Part shown: positions 1 through 12,197 of the stretch, piece by piece | How positions within the stretch are numbered: the first letter of the stretch is position 1 | How the letters are laid out: each line of letters begins with the position of its first letter | Source of the DNA: Marasmius tenuissimus | Taxonomy: Eukaryota > Basidiomycota > Agaricomycetes > Agaricales > Marasmiaceae | NCBI GenBank assembly: GCA_029532415.1 | Contig: JAQOTA010000050.1 | Span: 1,426,001 to 1,490,000 of the forward strand | Direction: 5' to 3' | Length of the DNA: 64,000 bases | Position numbers and translations under genes: made by a program | Notes under the pieces: generated by a model | Database searches by the model: none | Seen by the model: only the letters and a program-made list of their open reading frames with translations | Told to the model about the DNA's origin: nothing

Positions 1-1077
1 GCGCAGGCCATCGCCTCAGTAGTTCACTGTTGATGCGTCAGTATGTGCGTTTAACGACCGGAGAAAAACAATAGGCATTCACACGTGAGGCGCAACGTTG
101 ATGGTGGTGACGAGGCGAGCATCCGAAGTGTTGTGGGGGAAACCTGGATAACGCGTCGTGTCCTCGGAAGGAGTGGGCATACACATAAAAGAGGTGACTG
201 AACGGAATGTTCTGTGGCGTTTGCTTCACCTGGCTCGGTTGATGATGGTGGATAGTGTTCCGACGATAAGAAAGGATCCGATGCATTTTAGCGGTAGGCT
301 AGGCTATAGGCATCTTGCAGAAAACTTGTGAAGACAAAATCAGAAAACGAAATTAAAAAAAAAACATGTGCCTCATCGGACATACCAATGTCAATCACTG
401 ACCCAAGTTCAGGCGGCCAACTGAGCACTGTGAGGTGGAATTGGGAACGTCGCCGTCGTTGGGAGACATCGAGATAAGATTAAATTCTTAGTGGTGCTGT
501 GCCGGGGGGCCTGGTCAATGCGTGAGAACATGATTGTTGAAAACTGACTCGGACAGGCTCGAAGCACTTTCCCTGTGTTCATCGATATCCTGCTCATAGT
601 GCTCCAATCTGCTTGCATTCCGAAAGCCAACCTCGCTGTCTAAGTCAACCTCCTTCGAGCGTTCACGCGTCCACGCTTCAAGCCAGTAGCAATCCTTTCG
701 CAGGGCCACAGAAATCTCAAATCAATCACAAAACCACTGACCGCCTTCACAATTGCTACCGGCCTCAAACCAGAAACTTTACATCGAGTCCAACTCTCTA
801 TCAATCTGATTCCTACCCTCCGTCGCTCATCAATTGCTTTCAACCCTTCTTGAAGCCGCCTGAACACCTACTAGTCGCTTCAATCTCATGTCGCCCCAAT
901 CCTCTCCCTTCCACGCTAGAACCGTGCTCTCTGCCTGCTCGCCTCAGCTGAGCTTCAACGAAACACAGTCTTCCCTCAGATCCGCCGACACTCAAATCTT
1001 AGGACTACAAACAAAGAGTTCATGTTCAAATCAAGCATCGGGATAGACTGACCCATGCAACGGCTATACTCGAGCGA
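1..1077. other. no supported gene
   Basis: No convincing coding exon is seen in the first 1.1 kb. Short frames exist on both strands, but none shows a recognisable domain or a consistent exon-intron chain. The part from about 640 to 960 is pyrimidine-rich on the plus strand, which may be a leader or promoter-like tract of the decayed element that follows. Confidence 0.4.
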
Positions 1078-1930
1078 GTGCTGAGTCTTGTTCCTACACC
1101 AGACCTTGCACCAGTTGTCGGGCGTTATACTCTCGAGGCGATACGCGCTACTAAAGAATGCCACAAATCCGGAGTACCAGTGGAGGTACGGTCGTGGACG
1201 CCTCCGAGTGGTGGTCGACAAGTAATTCTTCCAGTTCCAAGCTTTAAGACCGAGGCCCTTCGGGACTGGGTCAGCGCTCAGCCTCCCAGGCTATATGCCC
1301 AATTGCCCAAGTGCCGCGTGCGTGGCGAGTCTGTTGACACAGAGACTCTTGAAGAGTCTACGCCTTGATTCTCACATACCTACCAGATAACGTTCAGTCT
1401 ATCTAACGGTTTACTCTCGTTCAACGGCACCGACACTCAGGGTCATGGTTTCGGACCCGGCACGCCTTCATTGCCTCCCGTATCGAGAGAGGAGCCACTT
1501 CCATCTGATCACCGACCGACCCGACTTGAAAGCATGTCAAGTCTTACCAAAGTCGAAGTTCATGGCCGTCTCAAAACTGGATATTCTCGCGGTCAAGCAA
1601 TCCAGATTCTCGGATGACCGAGTGTCGGTGAGCAAACTCTGATTTGCCACGTCCGAAGACTCATGAACCTTTAGTACGCCATTGCCCAAACTGTGGCCTG
1701 GCGGATCACCGTCAAAACTCCCTGGCGTGGATCGGTAAGCTAACACGTCGGCGATGACACCATCGAAAAAGTGCTCCTCTGCTCCCAGGGTTTGCAGTCA
1801 AATAGGATTCCTTTGTTCCGCAACCCTAAGGCTCACCACGAACGTACCCGGCACCTGCAAACTCTGTTTTTTTAGTACCGACGGGCATACGACTCAACAA
1901 TGTACTAGTTGATGTCTCTCGCGGCGTATG
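1078..1930 (+). mobile_element. decayed gag-like retroelement remnant with zinc knuckles
   Basis: The region reads as a broken nucleic-acid-binding (gag/ORF1-like) coding sequence. An open stretch from 1078 to 1368 is followed by stops. A degenerate CCHC knuckle begins at 1683 (CPNCGLADHRQNS, with Leu where the last Cys is expected). A second knuckle-like motif lies at 1856-1903 in another frame (CKLC, then His, then Cys, with two extra residues in the spacer). Paired CX2C...H...C knuckles are typical of gag and LINE ORF1 proteins. The frame change between them and the in-frame stops indicate a pseudogene. No reverse transcriptase, LTR or target-site duplication was recognised, so the element class is open. 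Confidence 0.45.
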
Positions 1931-2363
1931 AAGTTTTGGACTAGGCCTCCATCGGTGAACTTTGTGGCCAATCCGGACGACGGAGAAAGACATGTGGTCT
2001 CACCTCGTTGGTCGTGTGCGCTCGTCGCTCGTGAGCCGTTCTTTTCGCCGTGTTGTATGTCCGCATTCACAGACTCTAAAACTTGTGATTCGGCCTTGTC
2101 GAACGCCGTGTCTTCACTGAAAACGCCCGTGAACCCGTTTTATGGGATCGCCCGATGTCGAGAGCAAGAAGCTGAAACTATAATAATTAGTTCGCATATT
2201 GATCGATGTATACCTACAAGTAGACACGAAAAATGTACATGTAGAGACTCAAGATCCACGACAGGCCCAGGAGACGAGCCTCATAAAAATGAAAATTCTG
2301 AGATATTGAGACGCATTAAAATTCTTCGCCATCCCACGAAGTCATCCAGATCCAAGGGGGTCA

Positions 2364-4716
2364 TCAGTTCCCCTGCCTTCGCTTTCGCGCTTCCTTTCGG
2401 CTGGACGCCGCACGGATCTTCTCTGTGAGCCTCGACCATCCGGAAAGCCTGGTGGAACAGAGTACAACAGCATCGTTCAGGGTCTCGAACTCGTACTGGG
2501 AGCCGAACTCTTCCACCTCGGGTGGTTCGCACTCGATCAGGTCTGCTGGAACAACAGTAAGAAGGGTGTAGGGCTGCAATGATTGAAATGTTTTTGCTTG
2601 CCTGTTGCGGATTCGTCATCATCTTCGTATATGGTGTTCAAACTCTCGGTTGATTGGCTCCAGGGATCAAGTTCTTGGACCTGTTCTCCCGCCAGCCGAA
2701 CATCGTAAGGATCCCCTGGGAAGAATGGATCAGTATTCGAAGGAATTCAGAACGAAGAAAATGTACTTGCCGTATATCAGATCCGGATATCCATGCTCTC
2801 GCGCGTAATCCCTTCCATCCCAATCATAGTTTCTCGATCTGAGATGATTTCCTACAAAATCATAGTCCCGACCCCACCAATGAGACCCAACCCAGTCCTC
2901 CGATTCCAGTCTGGGAATACCAAGCTCCTCCCAATTCTCCTTGGCAATAGCTTCTTTACCTTGCGGGTCGTGGCTCCAATAAAACAGAGGTCGAGGAAAT
3001 GGGTAGGGTACACAAGGCATATTGTTGATATTCTTGACGCATAGGGGTGGAACAAAAAGGTATAGCGCTGGCGTGGTTGAAGATGTCGTGGGTTCACGAT
3101 GGAAGGTGGTCGTGAGGGTGAACCCAACTTCATCAATGTATACTGAGTGGAACGAAAGATCAGATGGGGAAGGCAGGAGAGTTTTAGCGGGTACTTACCA
3201 ACATCCCTCACATCCTGGTAGCCGATGAAGGGAAGGGACTGGCAGAGGTATGCGGTTTGAAGTTGATTGCGGTCTTTCCCTGAAATGCGCAAGCCGAAAT
3301 CGAGGGTGATTTGGACATCACCGGTCTTTCGGAAGGCAAAGTCGACTCGCCAGGGCACTGAAATTGGTCAGCAAACGGAAGATGGTGTCGATGGGTGGAC
3401 ATACCCGCGCTGGAATAGCTTGCTTTGACATCGGGATGCAAACTCTGGCAAACCCACTCGAGGGGAGGAGGGGAAGGAAAGTGGGCGAGGATTCCAGCCT
3501 TGTTCCTGTCGACGACAGACCCGAAAGTCAAAAAGCCGTGTTTGGCCCAGCTTGACAGATTGCTGATCCACCTGCATTCCAATGACGCAACCAGGTACAA
3601 AACATCGCCGAGGGTTTCCTCAACGCAGGCGACGATTTCATTGGGATCGGGTTGTTGAAGAGTGTCTTGGCGAAGTGGGGGGAAGTGGTTGAGGGATGGT
3701 ACAAGCCAGTCTTCACTCGGTGGGTCGATGGCAGCAGAAGCCGGATTGTAATGCCAACTCAGAGTTTTGAGATTCACCGACCAATCCTCCCAACGACTCG
3801 TTACCTGGCTACTGTTACTAACTAGTCAACAATGGAAACAACCACCTCACCGGAAACACCACAGTCTCGTCGTCGCGCAAAGACTCGATTGCACTCATCT
3901 GAAGAAACTTACTGTCAGAACGTACAAGAAGCTCAGATGTTGAACATACATTTGTATACAAGAAGTAGTAATATACAATGCGGTTCTTTTCCCATAATTC
4001 ATCGACATATCCCCATCCATCCGCAAGTTCTACGACATGTCAGCATTTACAATCAAAACACCCGACGGAAGACTTACCATCGTGTTCGATCAGCGTCGAT
4101 AGATTGGACCCATTGAATGCAAACAGTTGGGTCAGGAATGGCGACCTGGATGACATCAGTATTATTATAAGGACAGGCTACTGAATAACATACTTCAGGG
4201 ACGTCGCAGCCTTCAAGACACATTCTAACACCTACAGCAAGTCAACAAATGTTCACTATATGGGAAAAGCCATCGCTCACCAATTCGAACCCGTCATCAT
4301 TTTCGCGCACTGGCTCAAACTTCGTCACAGTAAACAGTCCTCCGACCCCGACAACCTCCGCAGTTCGTGTCGTCTTCCTAACTTCGACTGCCTGAGGTTC
4401 CGGCGATGTCGAGCTTCCACCTTCAGACTTGGGCCTAACGGTAACAGTTATGACTTGAGTTGAAAGATGGCGCCGAAAAATGAGGTCGCCGTCGATGATA
4501 CGTCGATAGGTTTTCCCGTACTAGACAGAAGGACAAACGATAAGCGGCGGTCGTTATTCAACGAGACGTTCTACGCACCACTTCAACGACCCGATCAACT
4601 GTGTGAGTGCATTGGTAGGAATTATTCGTGATCGCATCTCCATGCACGATCCGAAAATCGGCATGGGGTCCTATGATTGTGCCTTGGGCATTGGCAAAAT
4701 GGCTCGAGCCGCTCAT
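2364..4716 (-). CDS. Agaricomycete-specific protein of unknown function
   Basis: Multi-exon minus-strand gene. The start at 4716 (MSGSSHFANAQG...) precedes a short N-terminal motif (IGPHADFRIVHGDAITNN) like those heading many basidiomycete-specific proteins. Exon 1 is 4579-4716, intron 4521-4578 (58 nt), exon 2 4281-4520 (begins YGKTYRRIIDGDLIFRR). Later exons carry VAIPDPTVCIQWVQSIDAD, a helical central part around 3777-3400 and a conserved-looking tail (FYWSHDPQGKEAIAKENW, then ARE-HGYPDLIYG). The last exon, ending at 2364, is acidic then basic. I recall this layout (Tyr-Arg-x-Ile start, YWS-DP-G tail) from hypothetical proteins common in mushroom genomes, but know no function. No signal peptide or membrane segment is seen. 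The last intron appears to be GC-AG. Some middle splice sites are unresolved. Confidence 0.6.
2546..2601 (-). other. probable GC-AG intron
   Basis: Read on the minus strand, the exon ends ...GCAACAG and the intron runs from GCAAGC to TTCCAG (56 nt). Splicing here joins an acidic exon (IYEDDDESAT) in frame to the final exon (ADLIECEPPEVEEFGS). The donor AG|GCAAGC matches the usual GC-donor consensus. Confidence 0.5.
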
Positions 4717-4794
4717 CGAATGGGGTGAAGAGGTGGGAGGGAAGATGGGGGGAAGAAGCAAGAGACAAGCTGTTGCGACTAGCTGCTGTGTTAA

Positions 4795-4802
4795 CTATAT
4801 AA
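4795..4802 (-). promoter_or_regulatory. TATA-like box
   Basis: TTATATAG on the minus strand, about 80 nt upstream of the start codon at 4716. Position and sequence fit a core promoter for that gene. Confidence 0.35.
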
Positions 4803-4860
4803 GACAATCACAGCCCGTCTCGTGTTCCAATCCCCACCATATCTCCCCCTACTGAGATGG

Positions 4861-5595
4861 TCACCTGGTGTGTCCCTGGTAATCGTAGGCTCGTCGTGCG
4901 GGTCCAATAGGAGTCCACGAGAAATGGGTTGCTTCGATGACAGAGGTTACACCTGGAGAGGGCGAGGTCAGGAAGGAAGCCTGAGGATCATCGGTTTTCA
5001 AGTTCGCCGCTCGAGTTCGTGAGAAGGAATGTCCGTGGGTGGCGGATTTATCAATGGAGACGGTGAGGATTCCACTGTTCGATGAATGGCCCACAGTCGA
5101 CGGTGATGATTGTAACTTGTTGGCTCGTGAAGGAGAATGTGTGTGCCCTCCTACCCCTCCAAAGTTGCTGTTCTCTTCTCATATTCGTCGTTGGTCAGGA
5201 ACTGACCACCACGATTGGACCCATTAACATCCCTCAAAAGTTTTCCCTGATTCGGTGCAACGCCTGCAACTAAAACCAACGTATTCGGTATAGTCTTACT
5301 CCAGAGTATGGCGGGAAAACCTCACCTTGACCAACGGATTCCTCGCAATCAACCCGAAATCCGAAATGAGCTCGAGCGTGTCCGAGTTCAATTGGTCAAC
5401 TTCAGCGACGTCAATAACCGTCTGTAAAGTATACGTCAAGAACGGTGCAGAGGGCGAGCTGATGGAGAAGACGGCAGAAACCAGTATAGAAGGCAGCCCT
5501 GCCTCAGCCCCTCAAGGGAGAATCTTGAAAGGTTTGAGCAGAGATGAGGAGGAGGAAGGGTGAATGAGAAGGGCATCGTGTAGGGTGGCGTTGAC
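4861..5595 (-). CDS. hypothetical protein, model incomplete
   Basis: Several coding-like minus-strand blocks end at a stop at 4861. A first possible start (MPFSFTLPPP) is near 5595. A hydrophobic block (LPSILVSAVFSISSPSAPF) leads into VIDVAEVDQLNSDTLELISD, with a good donor (GTGAGG) after NPLVK. Next come GKLLRDVNGSNRGGQF and a Ser/Thr-rich tail ending PIGPARRAYDYQGHTR. The frames of the first and last blocks do not join cleanly with the introns I can see, so the gene may be misread or partly broken. I do not recognise the family. The stop lies only about 145 nt before the start of the next minus-strand gene at 4716. Confidence 0.4.
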
Positions 5596-5723
5596 AAAAT
5601 TCGGCGTGCCTCATGCTCAGCATGAGACTCCATGTACTCGATGGATATTCCGGTATATCGAAAGGGCATCATAGGGGCCTTTTTTGTGTACTTTCGGCTC
5701 GTAGAAACGCGTCCAAGAGTCAA

Positions 5724-6182
5724 TCAGACGCGACGGAGAAGCTGAGTCAAGTCTGAAATCAATAAAGGGCCATATTCGTGATGATATAAAGACTGAAAAT
5801 TTGCTTTCATTAAAGAGCCGTCGATAGTCTCGTATGAGCTATAGTCGGGCGAATTCTACCCAACATTCAGCGAAATCGGAGGAGGACTGGTCGTGCTGGT
5901 TGCAAAAGAAGCCGCAATGTACGGGCGGACAATGAATCTCACCTCGACCACCATCAACTACGGCTCAGAACATTTGCTAGTCACCTTCCCGTTCTGTCCT
6001 CACCTCTATACCTCAAGTCAATATTTCTCTTCCGACCCGTTCAAGTTCATTCACGAGTACTTGAAGAAAGCTATCAGTTTTGTCGCATCCTTTTGCCGAA
6101 ATGGAGGCCAAACATGCATGGAGTGGGAACCGACAAGATTTCAGATGGGAAGGCATCAGTAGACGGGATGGCATAGCATGAG
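5724..6182. other. intergenic, nothing recognised
   Basis: No exon chain, repeat or RNA gene was recognised in this stretch. Confidence 0.4.
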
Positions 6183-7078
6183 TTAGGCTTGAAAATGACC
6201 AGTATATGGCTTGTATGTGTATTCTCGAGAACCACGTTTGAATAGCCCAGCTACTATAGCATGCCAGTGTACGTCTGAGACGACTATCTCGACAACGGGA
6301 TCCCGAATTCCATCGAACGCCTCCACGGCAACTCTGGCCCAACCCTCACGATCCCGCTTCTGGGTCCACATCTCCATCGCCAACTTGACGTCGATTCTTG
6401 CCAGCACAGGACGACGGGAGAACAGACAATTTGATGTACTCAAGTCGTCCTTTAATGTCACAAATTCACGCCATTGGCTCGTTTCCGAAACGCAATGAAT
6501 CTTTACGAGTATGTTCATTACCCATTCCTACCCCAGTACCTCTCCATTCCGCTCGCCTTCCCGAATCGATTACTCAGAGGTCGTGGATGGGAACGACTTC
6601 AATTTCAGTCAGACATTGCCACACAAGGGTGATGATTGGACTGAAAATGTGGAGGCGGCTAATGAACGCGGTCGTGCGCATGTTTCAGACTTGAAAAATG
6701 ATCAGGAGGTGAGCTTGCATGCTTATTCTCGATAACAACAACACTCATGACACTCGTCAGCAGCTCCCCCTTCTGCCGTTCATTCACGACTTTGTATCCT
6801 GAAATTGGGACGCCTCACTACGAGAACATCATCAGCGATCGACCAATTTCACGGTACAACCGTCGCTCACCAGGTGGGCCGGGTAGGTAGTTTGTGGAGA
6901 AGGCGGACCACCAGATGAGAGCGAAGCAGGAAGAAAGACGAGAGAACCTACCCGCTCTCGAGCTTGCGACACGAGATTGGCGGCAAATCAGTGTAGGTGC
7001 GAGAGGGTACGGTGAGGCCTGTGAGGAGACGATCTTCACGGTAGACATATCGTAGTCAAACGACGAATGTTGGGGATC
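6183..7078 (-). CDS. hypothetical protein, weak model
   Basis: A possible first exon starts at 7078 (MDPQHSSFDYDMSTVKIVSS) and is followed by donor-like GTAGG. A longer open stretch from 6518 to 6183 contains KLAMEMWTQKRDREGWARV and PVVEIVVSDVHWHAIVAGLF and ends at a stop. The second part looks protein-like and soluble. The connection between the two is not established, and no domain is recognised. Confidence 0.3.
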
Positions 7079-7287
7079 CATAACACGTTGAAAGAGAACA
7101 AAAAAAACAAACAAAGAAATTGAGCTGGCTTAGATGGCTCAGAGAATTTCTGCCATGGGATCGGAGGCACGATCATATGAGGGCGCGACGCGCCTAAACA
7201 CATGAAAGACCCATGTCATGTGACTCTGTTGAACCCAAATCCTGCCCTTCGGCGCCTTTCCGTCTTCCTTCTCTTCATTGAACAACC

Positions 7288-8677
7288 ATGTTGCACTTCG
7301 TATTTGAGTCTCTCACTCGCTCTCTCTCCGTTTCTTCACTTTCCAAGTGGTTGAATCGGATTCTTCATCCGCCAACCGTCCTTGTCGAGGAGGTTCCAGT
7401 CCTGATACCTTCTCGCTTCCTCCCAGTAGGAGCCTAGACGTCCCTCTCGCCAACGAGGGCTACGACACGCTATGGCAAGTCGGCATCGGCATACTCGTAT
7501 TGGTACTCTTCTCTTCACTTGCCCTGGTCTCCCAGAAGGTATGCTTCCTAGTTACTTCTCATTTTTACATCTGCTAATCGACTCTTCCTTTTAGGCGTGG
7601 GCTCGACAATCTCTCGTATTCATGTTCTTTACTCCTGTTGCGATTGTCGTGTACACCTCTCCCACCCTTCTCGATACCATAGCCTCCCTGAATGTCGTTG
7701 CGTTGAGCACCGATATTCTCGATTGGCTGGGGCTCGCTTATACAGGCGTCGTTGAGTGGTCGACTGTAAGCCTGTCAACATCGCCCAACAACGTCGTCGG
7801 AGATCTCGTCTCTGCAACAGCTCGAATGGCGGACTTCATTGTCTTTTGGTCAAGCCTTGCTGCAAGTCTCACGACCACCGTCAACTCTTTCGCCACCATC
7901 ATTGTTAGATCTCTCGTCAGCATCAGCCTCGACATCGCCAAAGGCTATCTCGCCATTGTCGCTTGGGTCTTCGAAAGTTTTACCACCACTCCTCTCCCAA
8001 CATTCGTCGAGTTCTGGGACGCCGTCACCGCCTACTGGACGTTACTTGCACTCAAGTCGTGTATGGAAGTTGTCACTCAAGAATTCATGTCGTCCCTTTC
8101 CGCACACCGGGCTATACACTCCAACTCTCTCGCTCGCAGCAAGCTGCTCATCATCGCCGCGGCCGACGCAAAGAAGGCGCTTACCAACTGGATTCTCGTT
8201 AAAGTCGTCCTCTTCGCCAAATCCTACTTCATGTTTTGCGTAACCCTCGCAGCGTTTACCTTCTTCAAGGAAGAGGACAAACTCAGGTTCATCCGAAGCC
8301 ATTCGATTCTTCGTCATAGTTACAACATCTTGTCGCCCGTCTACAGACTATCTCGATCAGCTGTGATCCACATCTATCATTTCTATTCGACTCTTTGTGC
8401 CTGCCTCGTCTTCATGTCTCAAGCGTTCACTCTAGAACTCATCGTCACCTTACCTACCTGGAAGCAGATCAAGGCTGGACACCTTCACACCTGTGGCCTC
8501 AAATTCGTCTCATGGGACGATAGTGAGTGGCTGTGGGACGACAGCGACTCGTACGACCGCGGCAAGCTCGGGCTTTACACCAAAGACGGATGGTACGAGG
8601 GGGCCTGGCGGGCGGGCCACGCCTGGTTCTTGTTTTATATTGTTGTTGGTCCAGATCCGAGTCGTCCGGCACCTTAA
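7288..8677 (+). CDS. multi-pass membrane protein, unknown function
   Basis: The likely start is ATG at 7288 (MLHFVFESLTRSLSVSSL). A hydrophobic segment (VGIGILVLVLFSSLALV) precedes a clean 56-nt intron at 7539-7594 that splices ...VSQK to AWARQSLVF. The main exon runs open to the stop at 8677, about 355 residues. It has several hydrophobic stretches: MFFTPVAIVVYTSPTLLD, the region around FIVFWSSLAASL, a helix around LAIVAWVF, and ILVKVVLFAKSYFMFCVTL. The C-terminal tail is rich in Trp and Asp (WDDSEWLWDDSDSYDRGKLG) and ends near another hydrophobic stretch (HAWFLFYIVVG). The frame between the first 50 codons and the exon ending at 7538 differs, so one short intron or a sequence error near 7340-7430 is unresolved. 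No family is recognised. Confidence 0.6.
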
Positions 8678-8956
8678 ACTTCCCCAATTTCTCTGGCACT
8701 GTCCTATTCCCACATGTACATCCCTATCCTACATCCTATCGACATCGCTATCATCTCGGTCGCAGGCGACAAACGTCGAACGAACAGGAAACGGAGGAAA
8801 ATACAACATCAATATCTAAGTAGGGCGTCGTGTAGTCTTGAGCCTTGCTCGACTCCGCCCTACTCGCCCGGAGGGTTGCAGCTGATGAGCTCCCCTCCAA
8901 CGTTTCGGTACAGGGAGGTGATGTAATGGCAACATCAGCCAGAGACTCAAGGTTGT

Positions 8957-9172
8957 GTCCCTTGAGCCCTGTACCAGGCCTTGCGCCGAAACCAAGCCAT
9001 AATTCAAGCTACTGGGGTGTTTGACACGCGACACAGGATTTCTGGAATGACGGAGATGTGCTTTACTCCGTAGGGTATGGGGAGGAGATGTGGTTTAGTG
9101 GGAACATCACCTTTGTCTACTCGAGCGGTGTCACTCGAGCCTTGTACCTGGCCTTTAATTTGGGCCGAAACC
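8957..9172 (+). repeat. diverged direct repeat pair
   Basis: Two related units lie about 175 nt apart. The unit at 8957-8993 (GTCCCTTGAGCCCTGTACC...GCCGAAACC) resembles the unit at 9130-9172 (GTCACTCGAGCCTTGTACC...GCCGAAACC). The second is several bases longer in the middle. Upstream flanks (GATGT...AACATCA) are also similar. This suggests an old local duplication or two short transposon relics. No coding potential is seen from 8820 to 9590. Confidence 0.4.
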
Positions 9173-9596
9173 CACCCACTGGACGTTTTGCGATTGATGA
9201 CTTACGAATTTTTACGAGTTATGGAATGCTACGAGTATGTACAAGTCATGATTATTCACGAGTTACGAGGAGTATCTAGTTACTGCGGATGCTGGTTGTG
9301 TAGTTGTAGATTTTAGTAGGAGCCATTATCTTTACCAGTATACAAGTTTGTATTCGAGAACTTCAATCGAAACGACTTTCAATATTTCTTCGCATTGACC
9401 GAGACCTGTGTTTGTCTTTACCGAATGGAAACTCAGAGAGGCCGCAGCGTTACCTGCTCGAACTCGATCAGGTCCCTCGAGCCTCATAACGGACCTTTTG
9501 CTAGACGGAAAGCGCTGCCCCAAGACCCATATTCAGCGCTCGATATTGACGATACAACGTCTATACTACACATGTTTTGTATTCTTGTCTATCTCC

Positions 9597-10640
9597 TCAC
9601 TGAATGCTGTCCGCGATCGTCTTCCACTTGTGGCCCGCCCATAGGTGGTTATCATTGGCCGTTTCGCCTTCCCTCAAACCTTTGATTCCAAAGTCATACC
9701 TAGAGCTCCCTCTTCCGCTGTCCCACGTCCCGAGCAGATAGTTCTTGACTTCGTTGAGCGGTTCTCCCGGAACCTTGTCGGTATACTCAATCTCCTTGTT
9801 CAACTTCTTCGCAAGCTCCAGGACTGTCGCGCCTTCACCTTCGATCCGGAGTGATCTGTTTTCTAGCTCGCTGGGAGGAAGGATGGTGAGGACGTGAGCG
9901 ACATAACCTGTAAAAGAATCTCAGCGATGGCCTCAAATAGCCAGTTTACGGTGAAGACTGACCACCGACGTCTGAAGGATCTGTAAAGGAAACAGATGTC
10001 TCCCCCTTTCCAATAACGTTCACCTTCCCATTCTCAAGATGACCGGTGAACCACGGCACGAAGTTGGATAGTTGACCAATCTTGTAATGGTATGTAAGCG
10101 AAGACACGCTAGAGTGCAAGACCATTGAATGCTCACAAAGAATCTAGTGTATGGCAGTCCGACCGATTGCAGGTATTCTATTTCGCGAACAATCCAAGTA
10201 AGCACACCATCAGGAAGCTAGATCGCGAAATCGAAAGCGAACGTACCGATAAACTTCTCCTTTTGCACCAAAGGAGATTCTTCGCTCTCCCCTGGTATTT
10301 TACTGACACCCTCCGTAACAGACCCAAACTCGGAAGGAACGAAGAGCTTGACACCAGCTTTCTTCGCTGCATCAGCAACGGGTCGTTGTGTTGGGATGCC
10401 GGTGGTACCAGCGACGGACACGACCACTTCTACGTTGTGCTCTTTGAGTACTTTGGCGACCTCGTCAACGTTTTCAAGATCGACTTTGGCCACTTGAGTA
10501 TTGGGAGGGAAGGTTTTGTCGGAAGAGGTTCTACTCAGAACGAGCGGGTTTACTCTGATCGAGAGGAACGCATTGAGGATATGGGATCCAACGAGTCCGG
10601 AAGCACCGACGATAGCAAAAGACTTGAACGTTGAAGACAT
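9597..10640 (-). CDS. NmrA-like / isoflavone-reductase-type NAD(P)-binding protein
   Basis: About 290 residues in four exons. ATG at 10640 opens with a dinucleotide-binding fold (FAIVGASGLVGSHILNAFL, a GxxGxxG loop). Alternating strands and helices follow, then FVPSEFGSVTEG, a typical active-site-side motif of the family. Splicing joins KFI to EYLQSVGLPYTRFF, then IGQLSNFVPWFTGHLENG, then SFTDPSDVGG to YVAHVLTILPPSELENRSL. The C-terminus ends HLWAGHKWKTIADSIQ. All junctions are in frame with GT-AG introns, so the gene looks intact. NmrA-like proteins are atypical short-chain dehydrogenases that act as reductases or as redox sensors binding NAD(P). No Tyr-x-x-x-Lys catalytic pair is evident, so substrate and catalytic status are unknown. 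No signal peptide, so cytosolic. Confidence 0.82.
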
Positions 10641-12197
10641 GGCGGAAATGAAAGTATAGAGACCATTCTATCTGCAGGGGTTAAGTAGTCCGACCGTTGT
10701 AGGTGAGACTTCGCGAGATGTGGTGGTTGTGAGGAGGAATTAGAAGCTGATTCAGATCTGTTGCGACATTGATAAGCTGCATATGGTGGATTCCTAAGCC
10801 AATGCAACTCCTGACGTGCGCATCTGTAAGCCTCCGCATTGAACCTTATTCAACGGCTAGATGCTGGTGGTAATACTGAATAGGCGGTGATTTGCCCATG
10901 TTCACGCCTCACTAGGTGATGAGCCTAAACGTCCCGCCATGGCCTACGATAACTTCCGGGTAGCTACGTGAGATTTCCCCCCTCAGCAGAGCAGTCCGGT
11001 TGATTCGAAGAAACCATCATCTTGCTCTTTCTACCTTCGTTTTTTTGCATCACTATCCCGTCGCCTTATTAGATTAGAATTAGAACGTACTGATCGCGCA
11101 AATTCAAAGCTCTGCCAACAGTTCTCTGCATGCCCCGCACTGACTTTCCAACGGCTCGAGGTGGCTTGGTAGGAGGGATTCTTTGATGATTTCAAACGAA
11201 AGGAGGGAATGGTCCCACCGGATCGCGGAGGGAGATGTCCTTTGAAGAATATTATGCACTCGAGGGCTGTTTTTCTGCGAAACTTGTCTGATTTGAGAGA
11301 GCTCCAAAGTTGGCCCGAGATGGCTTATTGCACGCATTTTATTCTACCCGGGCCTGCAAGAGAATCTCGACTTGCAAATCCGGCGATAAGCACGATGTGA
11401 AAGGGTGTTAAAAGTACGCAGCACAACGGCAGGCTTGGGCAGGGCGGTCACCGTCGGAGGCTCCGCGAGAACTCGTACTCAGGCCTCAGGAAGCGGCAAA
11501 ACGGTAGCGGCAGCATTTGCCGAAACTGGGCCGGCGTGAGAGACGATTGCCTCATCAACGTGACGCTTTGACGAACTCGGTTTAAACCACTACCACGACT
11601 ATCGACCTCAGCTGGGCCTGACACAACCGTCTATTTCTCCTCATATCTGATCGAAACCGGTACGAATCGACTTACACGAGTATCTGTGGTCTTGGGAACC
11701 CATCGAGTATAAAACAAACTTGAAAGCGGATAATGCCGGACTTCGACTCGTCCACTCCTGGAGAAACCCAGGAATGAATATGTTTCTCGGATAAGACGAT
11801 TCAGTGGGTATCCCTCCGAACCTCAAATTGATATCACTTGGTCGGACTGAGCGGATGCCGCTCAAGGTCTCAAGGTTTCAAGGCACAGTGGATGGACCTG
11901 GGCCAGAATTACATTGCGGGTCATCGATTCATCCTGCGAGGTCGAGAAGAGTCTACAGGCGCACTCCAGTTCAATGCCTATACACCTGCAGTGTAACCCT
12001 TACCTGCCCTCGAATCTCATTAAACCATCCTTCCAAGCCACTCGAAATAGGCGCCATGGCAGGCAAGCAGAAAGGGCAAAGTGTTCCAATTGGAGTTCTA
12101 CTACATTTGTCGGTCTAGGTTCTCTTATGATCGACACTTCTCTAGCGCTGACTATTGTATATCAAACTATTGTGTCCATTTCCCGGTCGTCAATTCC
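10641..12197. other. intergenic, nothing recognised
   Basis: About 1.55 kb without a supportable exon chain on either strand. Short frames near 11.1-11.4 kb and 11.8-12.1 kb show no recognisable domain. The left part must contain the promoter of the minus-strand gene starting at 10640. Confidence 0.4.
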
